A model generated the notes under the pieces. It was not told the origin of the DNA. It was given only the letters and a program-made list of their open reading frames with translations, and searched no databases. Below, in pieces: positions 8,413-19,447 of a stretch of 35,729 bases of DNA (the first letter of the stretch is position 1; each line of letters begins with the position of its first letter). The position numbers and the translations under genes were made by a program. The stretch comes from Chromatiales bacterium (GTDB taxonomy: Bacteria; Pseudomonadota; Gammaproteobacteria; JAHELT01): assembly GCA_024644045.1 (NCBI GenBank), contig JAHELT010000035.1, positions 1 through 35,729 of the forward strand, written 5' to 3'.

Positions 8413-8967
8413 ATGCGTGAAGGCCAGCTCGAGGATGCCGCGCGGATCATCGCCGCCGGCGGCATCGTCGCCTATCCCACGGAAGCGGTCTTCGGCCTCG
8501 GCTGCAACCCCGCCGACACGGCCGCCCTGCGCAAGCTGGTGGCGCTCAAGCAGCGCGCGCCGGACAAGGGCTTCATACTGATCGCCGCCAGCGTCGAGCA
8601 GCTGTACCCGTGGCTGGGCGAGGTGGACGCGCAGAGCTTTGCCCGCTGCACCGCGACCTGGCCGGGGCCGGCCACCTGGGTTCTGCCCGCCAGGCAGGGG
8701 CTCTCGCCGCTGTTGACCGGAGGACGCGACTCCCTGGCCGTGCGCGTGACCGCGCATCCCCAGGCGGCCGCCCTGTGCCGTGCGTGCGGACATGCCCTCG
8801 TCTCGACCAGCGCGAATCTCAGCGGCGCGGCACCGGCGCGCAGCGGTGCGGAGCTTGAGGCGCAGTTCGGGGACAAGCTGCCGCTGGTGCTGGTGGGCGA
8901 GCTGGGCGACAGCGCGCGCCCGACCCCCATACGCGACGCGCGCACGGGTCAGGTTGTGCGTACATGA
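8413..8967 (+). CDS. tsaC: Threonylcarbamoyl-AMP synthase (Sua5/YrdC/TsaC)
   Basis: Makes threonylcarbamoyl-adenylate from threonine, bicarbonate and ATP for the t6A37 modification of ANN-decoding tRNAs. The 184-residue protein has YPTEAVFGLGC (21-31), the basic KQRAPDKGFILI segment (46-57) and STSANLSG (131-138), all typical of the short TsaC type without a Sua5 C-terminal domain. The ATG at 8413 gives the family N-terminus. No good ribosome-binding site precedes it, and the gene lies only 22 nt beyond the MITE-like element, so expression may depend on read-through from topA or on sequence inside the element. Without the element, topA and tsaC would be about 20 nt apart. Confidence 0.95.
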   Translation: MREGQLEDAARIIAAGGIVAYPTEAVFGLGCNPADTAALRKLVALKQRAPDKGFILIAASVEQLYPWLGEVDAQSFARCTATWPGPATWVLPARQGLSPLLTGGRDSLAVRVTAHPQAAALCRACGHALVSTSANLSGAAPARSGAELEAQFGDKLPLVLVGELGDSARPTPIRDARTGQVVRT

Positions 8968-9030
8968 TCATGAGCCGGAAGGGTCTGCGACAATGCGCTT
9001 CGGAGCAGACAGCATTGGGTCGCGGAAGCC

Positions 9031-9948
9031 ATGTCTGAGATTGACGTTCAAGCCGTACACGATTACCTGCTGACATTGCAGGACTCGATCTGCAACGCGC
9101 TGCAGCAGCAGGAGACCGAGCAGGCGTTCACCGAGGACCTCTGGGAGCGTCCCGAGGGCGGAGGCGGGCGCACGCGCGTCATCGCTGAAGGTGCCGTCCT
9201 GGAGAAGGCCGGCGTCAACTTCTCGAGCGTGAGCGGTGCTCGCTTGCCGCCCGCCGCGACCGCCGCGCGCCCGGAGCTCGACGGCTGCGCGTGGCAGGCG
9301 CTGGGCGTGTCGCTGGTTGTGCACCCGCGCAACCCCTATGTGCCGACCTCGCACGCGAACGTGCGGTTTTTCGTGGCGGAGAAACCCGGCGCGCCGGCCG
9401 TCTGGTGGTTCGGCGGCGGCTTCGATCTGACGCCCTACTACGGCTTCGTCGAGGACTGCGTCGAGTGGCACACGCAGGCACGGCGCGCCTGCGCGCCGCT
9501 GGGCGATGGCAGCCACGCGCGCTTGAAACAATGGTGCGACGAGTATTTCTACCTGCCCCACCGCGGTGAGCTGCGCGGTATCGGCGGGCTGTTCTTCGAC
9601 GATCTGAACCGCCCCGATTTCGCGACCTGCTTCGCGTTCATGCGCAGCGTGGGCGAGCACTACGGCGCGGCGTACCTGCCGATCATCGAGCGTCGCAAGC
9701 ACACCGCCTACGGCGAACGCGAGCGGCAGTTTCAGCTCTACCGGCGCGGGCGCTACGTCGAGTTCAACCTGATCTACGACCGCGGCACGCTGTTCGGGCT
9801 GCAGTCGGGCGGCCGCACCGAGTCGATCCTGATGTCGCTGCCGCCGCTGGTGACCTGGCAGTACGCCTACGTACCGCAACCCGGCACGCCGGAGGCGAAA
9901 CTCTACGAAACGTTTCTGAAGCCGCGCGACTGGCTCGCCGAAGGTTGA
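9031..9948 (+). CDS. hemF: Oxygen-dependent coproporphyrinogen III oxidase
   Basis: Oxidatively decarboxylates coproporphyrinogen III to protoporphyrinogen IX using O2, so haem synthesis can run aerobically. The 305-residue protein shows [19 protein letters not shown] (H98 and H108 in conserved positions), [37 protein letters not shown]-type sequence and [18 protein letters not shown]. Length is the same as the E. coli enzyme within a few residues. The ATG at 9031 fits the family start. It is 63 nt downstream of tsaC, as in Pseudomonas-like genomes, and converges with hemB, another haem gene, across 16 nt. Confidence 0.97.
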   Translation: MSEIDVQAVHDYLLTLQDSICNALQQQETEQAFTEDLWERPEGGGGRTRVIAEGAVLEKAGVNFSSVSGARLPPAATAARPELDGCAWQALGVSLVVHPRNPYVPTSHANVRFFVAEKPGAPAVWWFGGGFDLTPYYGFVEDCVEWHTQARRACAPLGDGSHARLKQWCDEYFYLPHRGELRGIGGLFFDDLNRPDFATCFAFMRSVGEHYGAAYLPIIERRKHTAYGERERQFQLYRRGRYVEFNLIYDRGTLFGLQSGGRTESILMSLPPLVTWQYAYVPQPGTPEAKLYETFLKPRDWLAEG

Positions 9949-9964
9949 GAACCGCGAGCGGAGC

Positions 9965-11868
<1,904 letters not shown>

Positions 11869-11886
11869 TCAGCCTGCCGCGCCCCC

Positions 11887-12030
11887 ATGATCCCGCGTGA
11901 GAAGGGAAAAGAATGCCCTGCTCCCCGGGGAGAAGGGTTGGGATGAGGGGAGCGGCGCGCCGCGCGAGCGCGCGAAACACCTAACCCCTCACCCTTGATC
12001 CCTCTCCCCACGGGAGAGGGAAAGAAAATA
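11887..12030. repeat. Dispersed palindromic repeat, copy A
   Basis: Lies in the convergent gap between aroE and the glycosyltransferase gene. It is built of G/C-rich palindromic blocks: CTCCCCGGGGAGAAGG with a following TTGGGATGAGGGG (11921-11950), and CCCTCACCCTTGATCCC continued by TCTCCCCACGGGAGAGGG (11986-12020). The second block matches the reverse complement of 30236-30270 at 34 of 35 positions. The first matches the reverse complement of 30191-30222 over 23 contiguous bases. The blocks can fold into hairpins and may end transcription from both sides. No gene is present in 11869-12065. Confidence 0.75.
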
Positions 12031-12065
12031 GGGCGCAAACCGGCCGGGTGCAACGGGCCCCGGCC

Positions 12066-13076
12066 CTAGGCGACAAACAGAAACTCGCTGCCTTCGCCCC
12101 AGCCCCAGCCCTGCAGCTCGGCACGCAGGCGCTGCCGCACGCCCCGCGTGCCGACGGCGCCCAGCACCAGTTCACCGTTATGCCGTGCGCGAAGCTGCGC
12201 GCCGCTCCAGACCGGCAAGCCGCGCGTTTGCCGACCGAGCTTGCGAGGATCAACGTCGACGAAGGCGTGGATGCGTACCCCTGACGCGGCGAGCGCGTCA
12301 TGCATACGCGTTCCGCCGCGCCCCGCACCCCAGATGATGGCCGTACGTTCACGCAGGTGCGTACGTGCCAGATAATGCGCTTTAAGGGCGCAGAACTGCG
12401 CCGGTGAGTAACGTGGATCGCGGCGTGACAGCCGCTGCCCCGAATCGCGCCAGCGGAGCACGGTCCCCGACGGCTTGCCCATGCGCAGGCCCTGCTCGAA
12501 GGCACGCAGCCACAGATCGTAGTCCTCACTCCACGGGGTGTCGCGATAGCCGCCCAGAGCATCCAGTGCGTCGCGCCTCAACATCACGCTGGGATGCGGC
12601 AGCGGGCTTTCGACGAACATCTCGCGCGCAATACGGGACGGATTACGCAGTGCGTTCACCCACGACTGGTACGCGCAATAACCCGCGGCCAGGGGGCCGT
12701 CGGTGCGGAAGATCTCCACTTCGCCGCCACAGATCACCACACCAGGGTTGGCCAGCAGGTACGCGTACTGCTTCGCAAGGCGTTCGGGCAAAGCGATGTC
12801 ATCGGCATCCATGCGCGCCAGCAGCGGCGCGCGTGCCAGACTGACCGCCGTGTTCAGTGCATCGACGATGCCGGTGCCGCGGTTCGGCGCGACGCGCAGG
12901 CGCGGATCGCCCGGCAGCTGTGCGATCGCCGCATCGGTGGACCCGTCATCGACCAGCAGCAGCTCGAAGCGCGTGAAGCTCTGCGCGTAGATGCTCTCGA
13001 CCGCCGCGCGCAGCCACGCGCCGCCGTCGCGCACCGGCATCAGCACCGATACGAGCGGCGCGCCGGCGTTGCTCAA
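12066..13076 (-). CDS. Family 2 glycosyltransferase with C-terminal Rossmann-like domain
   Basis: Probable GT-A fold glycosyltransferase using a nucleotide-sugar donor for a surface glycan; acceptor and sugar cannot be told. The 336-residue protein starts with the GT2 core (VSVLMPVRDGGAWLRAAVESI), then LVDDGSTD (42-48), the metal-binding MDADDIALP (89-97) and WSEDYDLWLR (182-191). From about 244 it switches to a nucleotide-binding-like segment, AIIWGAGRGGTRMHDAL ... FVDVDPRKLG, resembling the N-terminal part of PglD-type or oxidoreductase Rossmann domains. The start is TTG at 13076, overlapping the stop of the thioredoxin-fold gene (TTGA). It is the last gene of a long minus-strand run and has no other glycan gene beside it. 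Confidence 0.85.
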   Translation of the reverse strand: MSNAGAPLVSVLMPVRDGGAWLRAAVESIYAQSFTRFELLLVDDGSTDAAIAQLPGDPRLRVAPNRGTGIVDALNTAVSLARAPLLARMDADDIALPERLAKQYAYLLANPGVVICGGEVEIFRTDGPLAAGYCAYQSWVNALRNPSRIAREMFVESPLPHPSVMLRRDALDALGGYRDTPWSEDYDLWLRAFEQGLRMGKPSGTVLRWRDSGQRLSRRDPRYSPAQFCALKAHYLARTHLRERTAIIWGAGRGGTRMHDALAASGVRIHAFVDVDPRKLGRQTRGLPVWSGAQLRARHNGELVLGAVGTRGVRQRLRAELQGWGWGEGSEFLFVA

Positions 13077-13657
13077 GCGGCGGAGATGTACGCGGGCGCG
13101 TTACCCGCTTTCCACTTGATGCTGCAGCCGACGCTGGGTGTCTGCTCGGCGCTGACCGGCGCGCCTGACAGCAGCGCATCGGCGGCCGCGCGCAGGTCCG
13201 CGCCGGTCACCGGCACGTCGTTGCCGGGCCGGGCGCCGTCGAACTGCCCGCGATAGACCAGCTTGTGCCCCGCATCGAACAGAAACAGATCGGGCGTGCA
13301 CGCCGCGCGGTAGGCGGCTGCAACGCTCTGCGCTTCGTCGAACAGATAGGGGAACGGGTACTCGAAGCGTTGCGCGTCGGCAATCATTTTCTCCGGGCTG
13401 TCGTCGGGGTAGTTCGCGACGTCGTTTGCGTTGATCGCGACGAATCCCACGCCGCGCTCGGCGTAGTCGCGCGCGAAGTCGCGCAAGCCCTGCTTGATGC
13501 GCACCACGTACGGGCAGTGGTTGCAGATGAACGCCACGACCAGCGGCGCGCCGGCGAAGTCGTCGAGCGATACCGTGTTACCGGTAGCGGGCTCCGGCAG
13601 CGCGAACGCCGGCGCCGGGGTACCCAGCTCGAGCATCTGCGAAGGGGTCAAAGACAT
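13073..13657 (-). CDS. Thioredoxin-fold (AhpC/TSA-like) protein
   Basis: Cytoplasmic redoxin-like protein with an ICNHCPYV active-site segment (CxxC, C45 and C48), where the second turn HCPY resembles glutaredoxin/thioredoxin centres. The 194 residues contain the peroxiredoxin-like N-terminus (LGTPAPAFALPEPATGNTVSL), a conserved AINAND motif and a C-terminal VGCSIKWK motif. These are shared by a widespread but poorly characterised 'thioredoxin family protein' group. There is no signal peptide. A strong GGAGG precedes the ATG at 13657. It follows thrS by 47 nt and overlaps the glycosyltransferase start by 4 nt. Peroxidase or thiol-disulfide activity is inferred from the fold only. Confidence 0.88.
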   Translation of the reverse strand: MSLTPSQMLELGTPAPAFALPEPATGNTVSLDDFAGAPLVVAFICNHCPYVVRIKQGLRDFARDYAERGVGFVAINANDVANYPDDSPEKMIADAQRFEYPFPYLFDEAQSVAAAYRAACTPDLFLFDAGHKLVYRGQFDGARPGNDVPVTGADLRAAADALLSGAPVSAEQTPSVGCSIKWKAGNAPAYISAA

Positions 13658-13704
13658 GGCAGTTTCCTCCGTGAGTCAGGCCCGCACGTCGCGCGACGGC
13701 GGGG

Positions 13705-15651
13705 TCAAGCGGCCTGGTCGGCATTCGCGCTGTCGGTCGTGGCGCGGCGCGCCACTTCATCGCCGAGCGCATCGAGCGCTTCGTCGAGACTGAGCGTGCG
13801 CGAATGCTTGCTGCCGAGGCGCCGTACCGAGACGCTGCTGTCTGCGACCTCTTTGGGGCCGACGGCGAGGATCGCAGGCACCTTGCGGTGGGAGTGCTCG
13901 CGCACCTTGTAGTTGATGGTCTCGTTGCGCAGGTCGAGTTCGGCGCGCAACCCGCGCGTCCGCGCCGCGGCAAGCACCTCGCGCGCATAGTCGTTCGCGT
14001 CGGACACGACCGTAGCCACCACCAGCTGCACCGGTGCAAGCCACAGCGGCAGGCGTCCGGCGTAGTGCTCGATCAGGTTGGCGATAAACCGCTCGAACGA
14101 CCCCAGGATCGCACGATGCAGCATCACCGGCCGGTGCTTGGCGCCGTCCTCGCCGATGTAGTGCGCGTCCAGGCGCTCGGGCAGCACGAAATCCACCTGC
14201 AGGGTGCCGCACTGCCACTCGCGGCCGATCGCATCGCGCAGCACGAAATCGAGCTTGGGCCCGTAGAACGCGCCATCGCCGGGATTCATGACGTACGGAA
14301 TGCCGGCGGCTTCAACAGCGTGGCGTAGCGCGGCCTCGGCATGGTCCCAGACCGCGTCGCTGCCGGCGCGCACTGCCGGTCTGTCGGAAAACTTGATCGT
14401 GACGTCGTCGAAGCCGAAATCGTGGTACACGGAACTCAGCAGGTCGCAGAACGCTTTCGACTCGCTGTCGATCTGGTCTTCTGTGCAGAAAATGTGCGCG
14501 TCGTCCTGGGTGAACGCCCGCACCCGCATCAACCCGTGCAGCGCGCCGGACGGCTCGTGGCGATGGCAGGAACCGAACTCGGCCATGCGCAACGGCAGGT
14601 CGCGGTAGCTCTTGACCCCCTGGCGGAAGAGCTGCACGTGACACGGGCAGTTCATCGGCTTCAGGGCGAACACGGTCTCGTCGCCGCTCTGTGCAACGTA
14701 CATGTTCTCGCGGAACTTTTCCCAGTGGCCGGACGCCTCCCACAGGCTGCGGTCCACCAGCTGCGGCGTGCGCACCTCGACGTACCCGGCCTGCTCCAGG
14801 CGCTCGCGCATATAGGACTCACACGCGCGGTACAGCGTCCAGCCATGCGGATGCCAGAATACGCTGCCGGCCGCTTCTTCCTGCAGGTGAAACAGGCCCA
14901 TCTCGCGGCCGAGCCTGCGATGATCGCGGCGTTCGGCCTCCTGCAACCGGTGCAGGTACTTGCGCAGGTCTTTATCGCTGGCCCAGGCGGTGCCGTAGAT
15001 GCGTTGCAGCATGGCGTTACGGGAATCGCCGCGCCAGTAGGCCCCGGCCACGCTCATCAGTTTGAACGCCTTACCCAGACGGCCGGTGGACGGCAGGTGC
15101 GGTCCGCGGCACAGGTCGACGAAATCGCCCTGGCGGTAGAGCGTTATCTCCTCGTCCGGCGGCAGATCGGCGATGATCTCGGCCTTGTAGTGCTCGCCCT
15201 GTGCCTCGAAGAAATCGATCGCCGCCTCGCGCGCCCACACTTCGCGCTCGACCTTTTCGTCGCGATCGACGATCTCGCGCATGCGCTCCTCGATGCGCTC
15301 CAGGTCTTCCGGGGTGAAAGGCGACTCGCGCGCGAAGTCATAATAGAACCCTTCGTCGATCACCGGACCGATGGTGACCTGGGTATCGGGGTACAGCTCC
15401 TTCACCGCTTCGGCCAGCACGTGGGCAGCATCGTGACGCAGCAGCTCCAGCGCCTCTTCGCTGTCCCGGGTCACGATCTCGATCTGTGCGCCGTCAGCGA
15501 GCGTGACGCTGAGGTCCTTCAGCTCACCGTCAACACGCACCGCCACGGCATCCTTGGCCAGGCGCTTGCCGATGGCGGCGGCGACCGCCAATCCGTCGGG
15601 CGCGGCCTCGAACTCGCGGACGGTGCCGTCAGGCAACCGAATGGTCGTCAT
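13705..15651 (-). CDS. thrS: Threonyl-tRNA synthetase
   Basis: Charges tRNAThr with threonine and hydrolyses Ser-tRNAThr. The 648-residue class II enzyme has an N-terminal TGS domain ([14 protein letters not shown]) and an editing domain with H73, H77, C181 and H185 ([19 protein letters not shown]). The catalytic core has zinc ligands C335 (KPMNCPCHV) and H386 and motif 2 [10 protein letters not shown], and an anticodon-binding domain follows from about 545. The ATG at 15651 gives the TGS start; 23 nt of it overlap the yidD 3' end. In most gammaproteobacteria thrS is followed by infC-rpmI-rplT. Here the downstream genes are a thioredoxin-fold protein and a glycosyltransferase, so the usual translation cluster is broken up. 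Confidence 0.97.
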   Translation of the reverse strand: MTTIRLPDGTVREFEAAPDGLAVAAAIGKRLAKDAVAVRVDGELKDLSVTLADGAQIEIVTRDSEEALELLRHDAAHVLAEAVKELYPDTQVTIGPVIDEGFYYDFARESPFTPEDLERIEERMREIVDRDEKVEREVWAREAAIDFFEAQGEHYKAEIIADLPPDEEITLYRQGDFVDLCRGPHLPSTGRLGKAFKLMSVAGAYWRGDSRNAMLQRIYGTAWASDKDLRKYLHRLQEAERRDHRRLGREMGLFHLQEEAAGSVFWHPHGWTLYRACESYMRERLEQAGYVEVRTPQLVDRSLWEASGHWEKFRENMYVAQSGDETVFALKPMNCPCHVQLFRQGVKSYRDLPLRMAEFGSCHRHEPSGALHGLMRVRAFTQDDAHIFCTEDQIDSESKAFCDLLSSVYHDFGFDDVTIKFSDRPAVRAGSDAVWDHAEAALRHAVEAAGIPYVMNPGDGAFYGPKLDFVLRDAIGREWQCGTLQVDFVLPERLDAHYIGEDGAKHRPVMLHRAILGSFERFIANLIEHYAGRLPLWLAPVQLVVATVVSDANDYAREVLAAARTRGLRAELDLRNETINYKVREHSHRKVPAILAVGPKEVADSSVSVRRLGSKHSRTLSLDEALDALGDEVARRATTDSANADQAA

Positions 15652-15904
15652 GACTCGTCTCCGTACAGCAGGACTTATCGCCGGTTCCCGGAACCGGGTC
15701 GTAACCGCTGCCGCCCCAGGGGTGGCAGCGCGCCAGGCGGCGCAGCGCGTACCAGCCGCCGCGCAGCGGACCGTGGCATTGCAGCGCCTCCAGCGCATAC
15801 GCCGAGCAGGTCGGCCAGAAGCGGCAGTGCGGCGGCAACACCGGCGAGATCAGCCGCCGGTAGATCCAGATGGGGCCGCTCAGCGCCCAGGTGAGGGGAT
15901 TCAC
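15629..15904 (-). CDS. yidD: Membrane protein insertion efficiency factor YidD
   Basis: Small membrane-associated protein thought to help YidC-dependent insertion. The family core is clear: [21 protein letters not shown], then [19 protein letters not shown] and [18 protein letters not shown], with the conserved cysteines. With the GTG start at 15904 the product is 91 residues, including a ~20-residue Cys/His/Asp-containing tail beyond the usual ~70-residue core. The frame is open to a TTG at 15946, but the core begins soon after the GTG. yidD normally sits in rpmH-rnpA-yidD-yidC; here it stands alone before thrS and overlaps its start by 23 nt, which suggests translational coupling. Confidence 0.9.
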   Translation of the reverse strand: MNPLTWALSGPIWIYRRLISPVLPPHCRFWPTCSAYALEALQCHGPLRGGWYALRRLARCHPWGGSGYDPVPGTGDKSCCTETSHDDHSVA

Positions 15905-16006
15905 GTCTGGTCCTTGCTCAGATGCAAACCGGTAATGATAAAGCAAGCGGCGCCCGTGCGGCTATTCGCACCCGAAGCCACGCCCGCAGCGGCGCGGCCA
16001 ACACGC

Positions 16007-16273
16007 TCAGAAATGGGTGAACTGCAGGGTCGATATGCCCTTGTCTTCGAGCATCACCGGTATGCCGTCGTCGACCCGGTAGATGGTGGTGTCGTTCTCC
16101 GTGATCAGCGCATCGGCGAGCGCCTCGCGCACCGGGCTGCCGTCCACGTAACGCACCTCGCCGTCGCGGATACAGTCGTTGACCAGCTTGAGCTTGGCTT
16201 TCGGCAGCAGCTTCACCGGCACCTTGGTCACCGGGCAGCAGAGGATTTCCAGCAGTTTCCGGTCAATTGCCAT
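16007..16273 (-). CDS. Trm112 family protein (UPF0434/YcaR type)
   Basis: Small protein of the Trm112 fold, which in eukaryotes and archaea activates methyltransferases; the bacterial role is not settled. The 88 residues begin MAIDRKLLEILCCPVTKVPV, have an acidic/hydrophobic middle, and end with the conserved DGIPVMLEDKG segment. Only the first Cys pair (C12-C13) is seen, so zinc binding through four cysteines is unlikely. The ATG at 16273 is preceded by an AGGA ribosome-binding site; a GTG at 16300 overlapping the M23 stop is a weaker alternative. It lies between the M23 peptidase and yidD in the minus-strand run. Confidence 0.9.
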   Translation of the reverse strand: MAIDRKLLEILCCPVTKVPVKLLPKAKLKLVNDCIRDGEVRYVDGSPVREALADALITENDTTIYRVDDGIPVMLEDKGISTLQFTHF

Positions 16274-16296
16274 GATTTCCTGTCCCTCCGGCGCCG

Positions 16297-17118
16297 TCAC
16301 TGCTGCGCCAGCGGCATCGGGCCGACCAGCAGCGCAGGGTCCAGGCGTTTGTTCTTCCAGTTGATGCGCCAGTCCAGATGCGCGCCCGTGACGCGCCCGG
16401 TGGCACCCACCTCGGCGATCACCTCACCGCGCTCGACGCGCTGTCCCTCCCGGGCGACCAGCCTGCTCAGGTGCAGGAAGGTCGAGGACAGCTGGTGGCC
16501 GTGATCGAGTATAAGGGTGCCGCCGGAAAAGAACATGTCGGGGTAGGCAAACGTGACCACACCGGCGGCGGGCGCGCGTACCGGGGTGCCGGTCGGCACC
16601 GCGATGTCGACGCCATAGTGCGGGCGGCGCGGTTCGCCGTTGAGGATTCGCTGGCTGCCGTACACGCCGCTGATCGGCCCGACGGCGGGCCAAGAGAACC
16701 CCGCCAGGAAATCGGTGCGTGCGTCGTCGCGCACACGTGCCTTTCGCGCGAGCGCATTTTCCCTACGAATGCGCTTGAGATCCTCGGCGGTCGGCGAGAC
16801 CTTGCGCGGCGGCAGGCCATCGATGCGCTGCACTACATACTCGCGCCGTTTCACCTTGAAGCGCCGCGAGGTCTTGGCGCCGTCGCGGAAACGCACCGCG
16901 ACCACCACCGGATCGGGTTCCTTGCGGTGGAAGCCGACCAGAAAGGCGCCTTGCGGGGAAACCCGCACGCGGGTGCCGTCGACGTGCACCTGGGCGCCGA
17001 CCTCGGTGCGCCCGATCAGCAGTCCACCCTCGACGGCCTCGCCTTCGAACACCAGACGCGCCGCGCCCGCCGGCCACGCCAGCAGCGTGAGCGTCAGGGC
17101 GACTGCCAGACGGGTCAC
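16297..17118 (-). CDS. M23 family (LytM-type) peptidase, exported
   Basis: Probable periplasmic murein endopeptidase or amidase-activator-like protein. The 273-residue protein has a Sec signal peptide ([20 protein letters not shown], cleavage near residue 20), an N-terminal beta domain (about 21-100), a basic helical linker (106-135) and a LytM domain (about 145-265). Zinc ligands H167 and D171 (HYGVD) and H216 (FLHLSRL) are present. At the usual HxH motif it reads [10 protein letters not shown], so H247 is kept but the second His, normally a zinc ligand, is D249. The GTG start at 17118 overlaps the upstream stop (GTGA). Activity with an Asp ligand is possible but not shown by sequence. Confidence 0.9.
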   Translation of the reverse strand: MTRLAVALTLTLLAWPAGAARLVFEGEAVEGGLLIGRTEVGAQVHVDGTRVRVSPQGAFLVGFHRKEPDPVVVAVRFRDGAKTSRRFKVKRREYVVQRIDGLPPRKVSPTAEDLKRIRRENALARKARVRDDARTDFLAGFSWPAVGPISGVYGSQRILNGEPRRPHYGVDIAVPTGTPVRAPAAGVVTFAYPDMFFSGGTLILDHGHQLSSTFLHLSRLVAREGQRVERGEVIAEVGATGRVTGAHLDWRINWKNKRLDPALLVGPMPLAQQ

Positions 17119-18347
17119 TCGTCGGCCTCCCGGGTGTCGATCTTTATCTCGCTGTGCAACGTTCTATGCACGGGGCACATGTCGGCGATCTCCAGCATGC
17201 GCCGGCGCTGCTCGTCGCTCAGCTCGCCGTTCAGCGCGATGCTGCGCTCGATGCGGTCGATGCGCCCGTCACGGGTCTCGCAGTCTTCGCAGTCGCGCGC
17301 GTGGACCTTGCCGTGGCGCAGGCGCACGGTGACGCCCTGCAGCGGGATCTGCTTGCGGCGGGCATAAAGCCGCAGGGTCATCGAGGTGCAGGCGCCGAGT
17401 CCGGCAAGCAGCAGGTCGTACGGCGACAGCCCCCTGTCCGCCCCGCCGACGGACACCGGCTCGTCAGCGTAAATCCGATGGTGTCCACTGAACACCTCCT
17501 GCGTGAAGCCGTCGAGCTCGCGCACGACGACTTCGCCTTCGGCCGGCGTGAGACCCGGTGCTTCCGGCGCCGGCGCCGGCAGATAGCGGCTTGCCCAGGC
17601 CGCCAGCACGCCCGCCACGTAGGCGGAATCCTCGCGCCTGCTGAGCAGATGATCGGCCTGATCCAGCGACACGAAGCTCTTGGGATGGCGCGCCGCTTCG
17701 TAGATGTGCCGCGCGTGCTCTATCGCCACGATCTCGTCCACCGGCGAATGCATGACCAGCAGCGCTTTGCGCATTCCCCACACACGCTCGGTCAGTCGCT
17801 GGTTTTCGATGTCCTGCAGAAACTGGTTCCTGATGGTGAAGCGGCGGCCGCCGAGCAGCACCTCCGCCTCGCCCGCGTTTTCGATCTGCTCACGCGAGGC
17901 CGAGAACAGATGACTGACGTGCGCCGGGTCGCTGGGCGCGCCGATGGTGATGACCGCCTTGCATTCCGCGACGTCCGCTGCGGCCGCCAGCACCGCCGCA
18001 CCGCCGAGGCTGTGGCCCACCAGAAGCTGCGGGCCGCCGCCCCGTTCGCGCAGCAGCGCCGCCGCGGCCAGCAGGTCCGACACGTTGGACGAGAAATTGG
18101 TGTTGGCGAAATCCCCTTCACTGTTGCCGAGGCCGGTGAAGTCGAAACGCAGCACCGCGATGCCGAGCGCCGCCAGTGCACGGCTGATACGGCTCGCGGC
18201 GCTGATGTCTTTCGAGCAGGTGAAACAATGCGCGAACAGCGCGTAGGCGCGCGGTTCGGCGGCGGGCGATTCCAGCAGCGCGGCGAGCGTGTCACCCGCC
18301 GCGTTCTGGAACTGGACGCGTTCGCGCCGGATTTCGGTGTCAGCCAT
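17115..18347 (-). CDS. Bifunctional alpha/beta hydrolase / OsmC family protein
   Basis: Two-domain cytoplasmic protein of 410 residues. Residues ~1-257 form an alpha/beta hydrolase with nucleophile S113 in GHSLGG, probable acid D204 (SPVDEI) and H233 (ADHLL). Residues ~270-405 form an OsmC/Ohr-like domain with reactive cysteines C320 (GLGACTSMT) and C391 (DMCPVH), as in thiol-dependent hydroperoxide reductases. This fusion is a known architecture; likely roles are ester hydrolysis and organic peroxide detoxification, but substrates are unknown. It lies 18 nt after the MscS-like gene and overlaps the M23 gene by 4 nt. Confidence 0.93.
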   Translation of the reverse strand: MADTEIRRERVQFQNAAGDTLAALLESPAAEPRAYALFAHCFTCSKDISAASRISRALAALGIAVLRFDFTGLGNSEGDFANTNFSSNVSDLLAAAALLRERGGGPQLLVGHSLGGAAVLAAAADVAECKAVITIGAPSDPAHVSHLFSASREQIENAGEAEVLLGGRRFTIRNQFLQDIENQRLTERVWGMRKALLVMHSPVDEIVAIEHARHIYEAARHPKSFVSLDQADHLLSRREDSAYVAGVLAAWASRYLPAPAPEAPGLTPAEGEVVVRELDGFTQEVFSGHHRIYADEPVSVGGADRGLSPYDLLLAGLGACTSMTLRLYARRKQIPLQGVTVRLRHGKVHARDCEDCETRDGRIDRIERSIALNGELSDEQRRRMLEIADMCPVHRTLHSEIKIDTREADE

Positions 18348-18365
18348 GGGGCGGCTCCCGTCGGT

Positions 18366-19187
18366 TCAGGCGGCCTTGTCCGCATGGTAATGAACGTCCT
18401 GCTGCGGGAACGGGATGCTGATGCCGTTCTCGTCGAACGTTTCTTTGACCCGGTGCAGCAGGTCCGAGCGCAGCGCCCAGTAATCGCCCGAGTTGCACCA
18501 CGGGCGCACGTTGAAGTTGACGCTGGAGTCAGCCAGCTCGGCCACGGTCACCGAGGGCGCCGGATCCTTGAGGACCCGCTCGTCGTCGGCAATGATCTGC
18601 TCCAGCAGCTGCTTGGCCTTTTTCATGTCGTCGTCGTAGCCGATGCCGAACACCAGGTCAAGGCGCCGTGTGCCGAGCACATTAACATTGGTGATCGTAT
18701 CGCCGAAAATCTGGGCGTTGGGGACGATGACGCGCTGGTTGTCCGGCGTGCGCAGCAGCGTCTTGAACAGTGCGATCTCGTCGACCGTGCCGGAGCTGCC
18801 GCCGGCATTGATGTAGTCGCCTACCTGGAACGGGCGGAAGATCACGAGCATCACGCCCGCAGCGAAGTTCGACAGCGAATCCTTCAGCGCCAGGCCGACC
18901 GCCAGGCCGGCCGCGCCCAGCACGGCGATAAGCGAGGTGATGTTGACCTGGAGGCTGTCCAGTGCCGCCAGCACCACCGCTACCAGCAGAATGCCATAGA
19001 TGATGTTGGTCAGGAACCGCGTCAGCATCGCATCGAACTTGGCCCGGTCCATCAGGCGGCGCGCAATGCCGGTGACGATGCCCGCAATCCACTTGCCGAT
19101 AAAGAATATCGCCAGCGCGAGCACCAGGTTGATCGCCCAGGGAATCACGTAAAGATCGATCCATTCGTGGTTCATGAGTTCTGTCAT
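18366..19187 (-). CDS. MscS-family small-conductance mechanosensitive channel
   Basis: Inner-membrane channel that opens under membrane tension to release solutes on osmotic downshock. The 273-residue protein has three membrane segments (about 15-38, 58-80, 84-115). The pore-lining third helix reads AVLGAAGLAVGLALKDSLSN and is followed by FAAGVMLVIFRPFQVGDYI, the MscS beta-domain signature, and then a C-terminal cytoplasmic domain (about 130-265). Size matches E. coli MscS (286). The ATG at 19187 has a GAGGA site 9 nt upstream; an alternative ATG lies four codons downstream at 19175. It is the first gene of the minus-strand run that continues to 12066. Confidence 0.94.
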   Translation of the reverse strand: MTELMNHEWIDLYVIPWAINLVLALAIFFIGKWIAGIVTGIARRLMDRAKFDAMLTRFLTNIIYGILLVAVVLAALDSLQVNITSLIAVLGAAGLAVGLALKDSLSNFAAGVMLVIFRPFQVGDYINAGGSSGTVDEIALFKTLLRTPDNQRVIVPNAQIFGDTITNVNVLGTRRLDLVFGIGYDDDMKKAKQLLEQIIADDERVLKDPAPSVTVAELADSSVNFNVRPWCNSGDYWALRSDLLHRVKETFDENGISIPFPQQDVHYHADKAA

Positions 19188-19447
19188 CGGTTGATATCCT
19201 CGTTGGTGGTCCTGCCGGTTTTGGCACCGGCTGATCGGGGCGCTGGCGGCGCCCGCCGGGTGCGGGGCGTAGGGTAGCAGCCTGCGCGGGCGGAAGGAAT
19301 CGGCGGTCGGCGCCGGGCTGGACGGTTGACTGCCGCAGATACCGCCTTTCCAGGGCCGATGCCGGCCCGAAACCGGTAAGGCCACCTGGCGGATGCGAGG
19401 GCATAATGCGACGACCCCCTGGAAGGGACCCTCGGGCATTGACTGAC

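Noticed and set aside
14341-15894. 517-codon plus-strand open frame over thrS
   Set aside because: Mirror of ThrRS codons; the minus strand carries all catalytic motifs.
17154-19277. 707-codon plus-strand open frame over the hydrolase/OsmC and MscS-like genes
   Set aside because: Runs across two well supported genes on the other strand and is rich in Arg/Gln/His without motifs.
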